From: Myroides sp.
Lineage (GTDB): Bacteria > Bacteroidota > Bacteroidia > Flavobacteriales > Flavobacteriaceae
Assembly (NCBI GenBank): GCA_018384465.1
Contig: JAHAYQ010000160.1
Location: 1-7,682, forward strand
Direction: 5' to 3'
DNA length: 7,682 nt
Positions 6,288-7,682 of this stretch are shown here, piece after piece. The position numbers and the translations under genes were made by a program. The number at the start of each line of letters is the position of its first letter. The first letter of the stretch is position 1. The notes under the pieces were generated by a model. The model worked only from the letters and a program-made list of their open reading frames with translations, made no database searches and was not told the origin of the DNA.

Positions 6288-7268
6288 AAAAATGTAGCAA
6301 TTATTATGGGAGGATATTCTAGCGAGTATAAAATATCCCTAAAAAGCGGCGAAGTAGTTTATAATCACTTAGATACAAATAAATACAACTTATATAAAAT
6401 CCATATTTTATCGGAAGGATGGTTTTACGTAAATGATCTAAACCAACGTTTTCCTATCGATAAAAATGATTTTTCCATAACAGTAGATTCAAATAAAATT
6501 ACATTTGATGTTGTTTTTAATGCTATTCACGGTACACCTGGAGAAGACGGACTAATTCAGGCATACCTTAAGCTGATAAATATTCCGCAAACTTCGTGTA
6601 ATTACTATCAAGCTGCTTTAACTTTTAACAAGCGTGATATGCTGTCGGTTCTGAAACCTTACGGTATTAAAACAGCTATTTCGTACTATCTTAATCAGGG
6701 AGATGCGATTTTGGAAGATCAGATTATTCAGCGTGTGGGATTGCCCTGCTTTGTTAAGCCAAATAAATCGGGGTCTAGTTTTGGAATTTCCATGGTTAAA
6801 GAAACAGCTCAATTGACCGCCGCCATTGAAAAAGCGTATGCTGAAGATGATGAGATTATTATTGAAAGTTTTTTGAAAGGAATCGAAGTTTCAGTAGGTG
6901 TGATTAAATATAAAGGAGAGACTAAAGTGTTGCCTATTACTGAAATTGTTTCTGAAAATGATTTTTTTGATTACGAAGCAAAGTATGAAGGGAAATCGAG
7001 TGAAATTACACCTGCACGTATTTCTGAAGAAGAAAAAGACCGAGTGGAAGATGTAGCCAAACGAATTTATACTATTTTAAAGATGGACGGGTTTTCTCGC
7101 TCAGAATTTATCTTAGTTAACGGTGAACCTTTTTTATTGGAAATGAATACTGTTCCAGGTTTAACAGCCGAAAGTATTTTACCACAACAAGCCCGTGAAG
7201 CTGGTATTTCTTTATACGATTTATTTGATAATGCCATTGAATTGGCTTTAAATAGAAACAATTATTAA
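6285..7268 (+). CDS. ddl: D-alanine--D-alanine ligase
   Basis: A cytoplasmic ATP-grasp enzyme that joins two D-alanines to make the end of the peptidoglycan stem peptide. It is 327 aa, near the usual family length. MGGYSSEYKISLKSG at 8-22 is the N-terminal substrate motif, HGTPGEDG is at 82-89, and KPNKSGSSFGI at 158-168 is the ATP-binding loop region. FFDYEAKY at 227-234 has Tyr234 where D-Ala:D-Ala ligases have Tyr and D-Ala:D-lactate Ddl variants have Phe. GFSRSEF (269-275) and LEMNTVPGLT (285-294) hold the metal ligands, with Glu274 in place of the usual Asp. The first ATG gives a family-like N-terminus; no Shine-Dalgarno motif precedes it. It is divergent from the PASTA gene and followed one base later by coaD. 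Tyr234 argues for a standard D-Ala-D-Ala product rather than vancomycin-type depsipeptide. Confidence 0.96.
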   Translation: MKNVAIIMGGYSSEYKISLKSGEVVYNHLDTNKYNLYKIHILSEGWFYVNDLNQRFPIDKNDFSITVDSNKITFDVVFNAIHGTPGEDGLIQAYLKLINIPQTSCNYYQAALTFNKRDMLSVLKPYGIKTAISYYLNQGDAILEDQIIQRVGLPCFVKPNKSGSSFGISMVKETAQLTAAIEKAYAEDDEIIIESFLKGIEVSVGVIKYKGETKVLPITEIVSENDFFDYEAKYEGKSSEITPARISEEEKDRVEDVAKRIYTILKMDGFSRSEFILVNGEPFLLEMNTVPGLTAESILPQQAREAGISLYDLFDNAIELALNRNNY

Positions 7269-7269
7269 A

Positions 7270-7682
7270 ATGAAAAAAGCGGTTTTCCCCGGATCATTCG
7301 ATCCTATAACCAATGGTCATGTAGACGTTATTACCCGTGCATTACCCTTGTTTGATGAAATAATTATTGCCATTGGTACCAATGCCGATAAAAAATATAT
7401 GTTTTCGCTAGAAGAAAGAATTGGATTTATTAAAGAAACCTTTGCTGATGAACCAAAGATAAAAGTAGCTAACTACAAAGGACTAACCATAGATTTTTGT
7501 AAAGAACAAAAAGCTGATTTTTTACTAAGAGGTTTGCGAAATCCTGCTGATTTTGAATTTGAAAAGGCTATTGCACATGCCAACCGATTGGTTTCGGGTA
7601 TTGAAACGGTTTTTCTACTCACAGCCGTAGACACCTCGTTTATCAGTTCAAGCATTGTTCGCGATTTTATTAGAAACAACGG
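7270..7682 (+). CDS. coaD: phosphopantetheine adenylyltransferase (C-terminus off window)
   Basis: Transfers an adenylyl group from ATP to 4'-phosphopantetheine to make dephospho-CoA, the penultimate step of coenzyme A synthesis; the bacterial enzyme is usually a cytoplasmic hexamer. The open frame gives 137 complete residues of an expected 150-160, so about 10-20 residues are missing to the right. FPGSFDPITNGH at 6-17 contains the nucleotidyltransferase signature (T/H)xGH. LLRGLRNPADFEFE at 85-98 is the conserved substrate/ATP-binding stretch, and FISSSIVRDF at 124-133 matches the ISSSxVR ATP-binding motif near the C-terminus. The ATG lies one base after the ddl TAA, so the two are almost certainly co-transcribed; no separate promoter or Shine-Dalgarno motif is visible. 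The family assignment is secure. Confidence 0.95.
   Translation, partial: MKKAVFPGSFDPITNGHVDVITRALPLFDEIIIAIGTNADKKYMFSLEERIGFIKETFADEPKIKVANYKGLTIDFCKEQKADFLLRGLRNPADFEFEKAIAHANRLVSGIETVFLLTAVDTSFISSSIVRDFIRNN

Noticed and set aside
7473..7679. Minus-strand open frame at the right edge, and similar ones at 6618-6812 and 7067-7261
   Set aside because: All are antisense to coaD or ddl, whose protein motifs are unmistakable. None of the antisense frames shows a domain or a plausible start context.
1..7682. Search by eye for CRISPR repeats, tRNA/rRNA genes, insertion sequences, defence or toxin-antitoxin genes, riboswitches and terminators
   Set aside because: Nothing found. Almost every base is assigned to a recognisable core gene, and the single 112-base gap is too short and lacks structure for these elements.

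Overview
The window looks like chromosomal core sequence from a member of the Bacteroidota, most likely the family Flavobacteriaceae (a Flavobacterium- or Myroides-like organism). The basis is the strongly AT-rich sequence, near absence of Shine-Dalgarno motifs before the starts, TAnnTTTG-type -7 promoter elements in the one real intergenic gap, and protein sequences of flavobacterial style. The genus is an inference.

Layout: a divergent intergenic region at 6173-6284 splits the window. To its left, six genes on the minus strand form a very compact run. In transcription order they are a membrane-anchored two-PASTA-domain protein (6172-5549), a RluD-type 23S rRNA pseudouridine synthase (5545-4511), an NADPH-dependent FMN reductase family protein (4487-3966), aminodeoxychorismate synthase component I PabB (3965-2667), tRNA(Ile)-lysidine synthetase TilS (2677-1361), and a DsbD-type thiol:disulfide interchange protein (from 1364, running off the left edge). 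The junctions are +3, +23, 0, -11 and -4 bases, so one transcript with translational coupling is likely. To the right, ddl (D-alanine--D-alanine ligase, 6285-7268) and coaD (phosphopantetheine adenylyltransferase, from 7270, running off the right edge) are on the plus strand, one base apart.

How the genes relate: most are housekeeping genes for unrelated pathways (rRNA modification, folate, tRNA decoding, periplasmic redox, coenzyme A). The one suggestive pairing is Ddl, which makes the D-Ala-D-Ala end of the peptidoglycan stem peptide, next to a divergently transcribed PASTA protein, a domain type known to interact with peptidoglycan. No stretch over 300 bases lacks a gene. I see no rRNA, tRNA, CRISPR array, insertion sequence, phage gene, integration site or terminator. 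I do not find evidence of an undescribed system here; the observations listed are modest.
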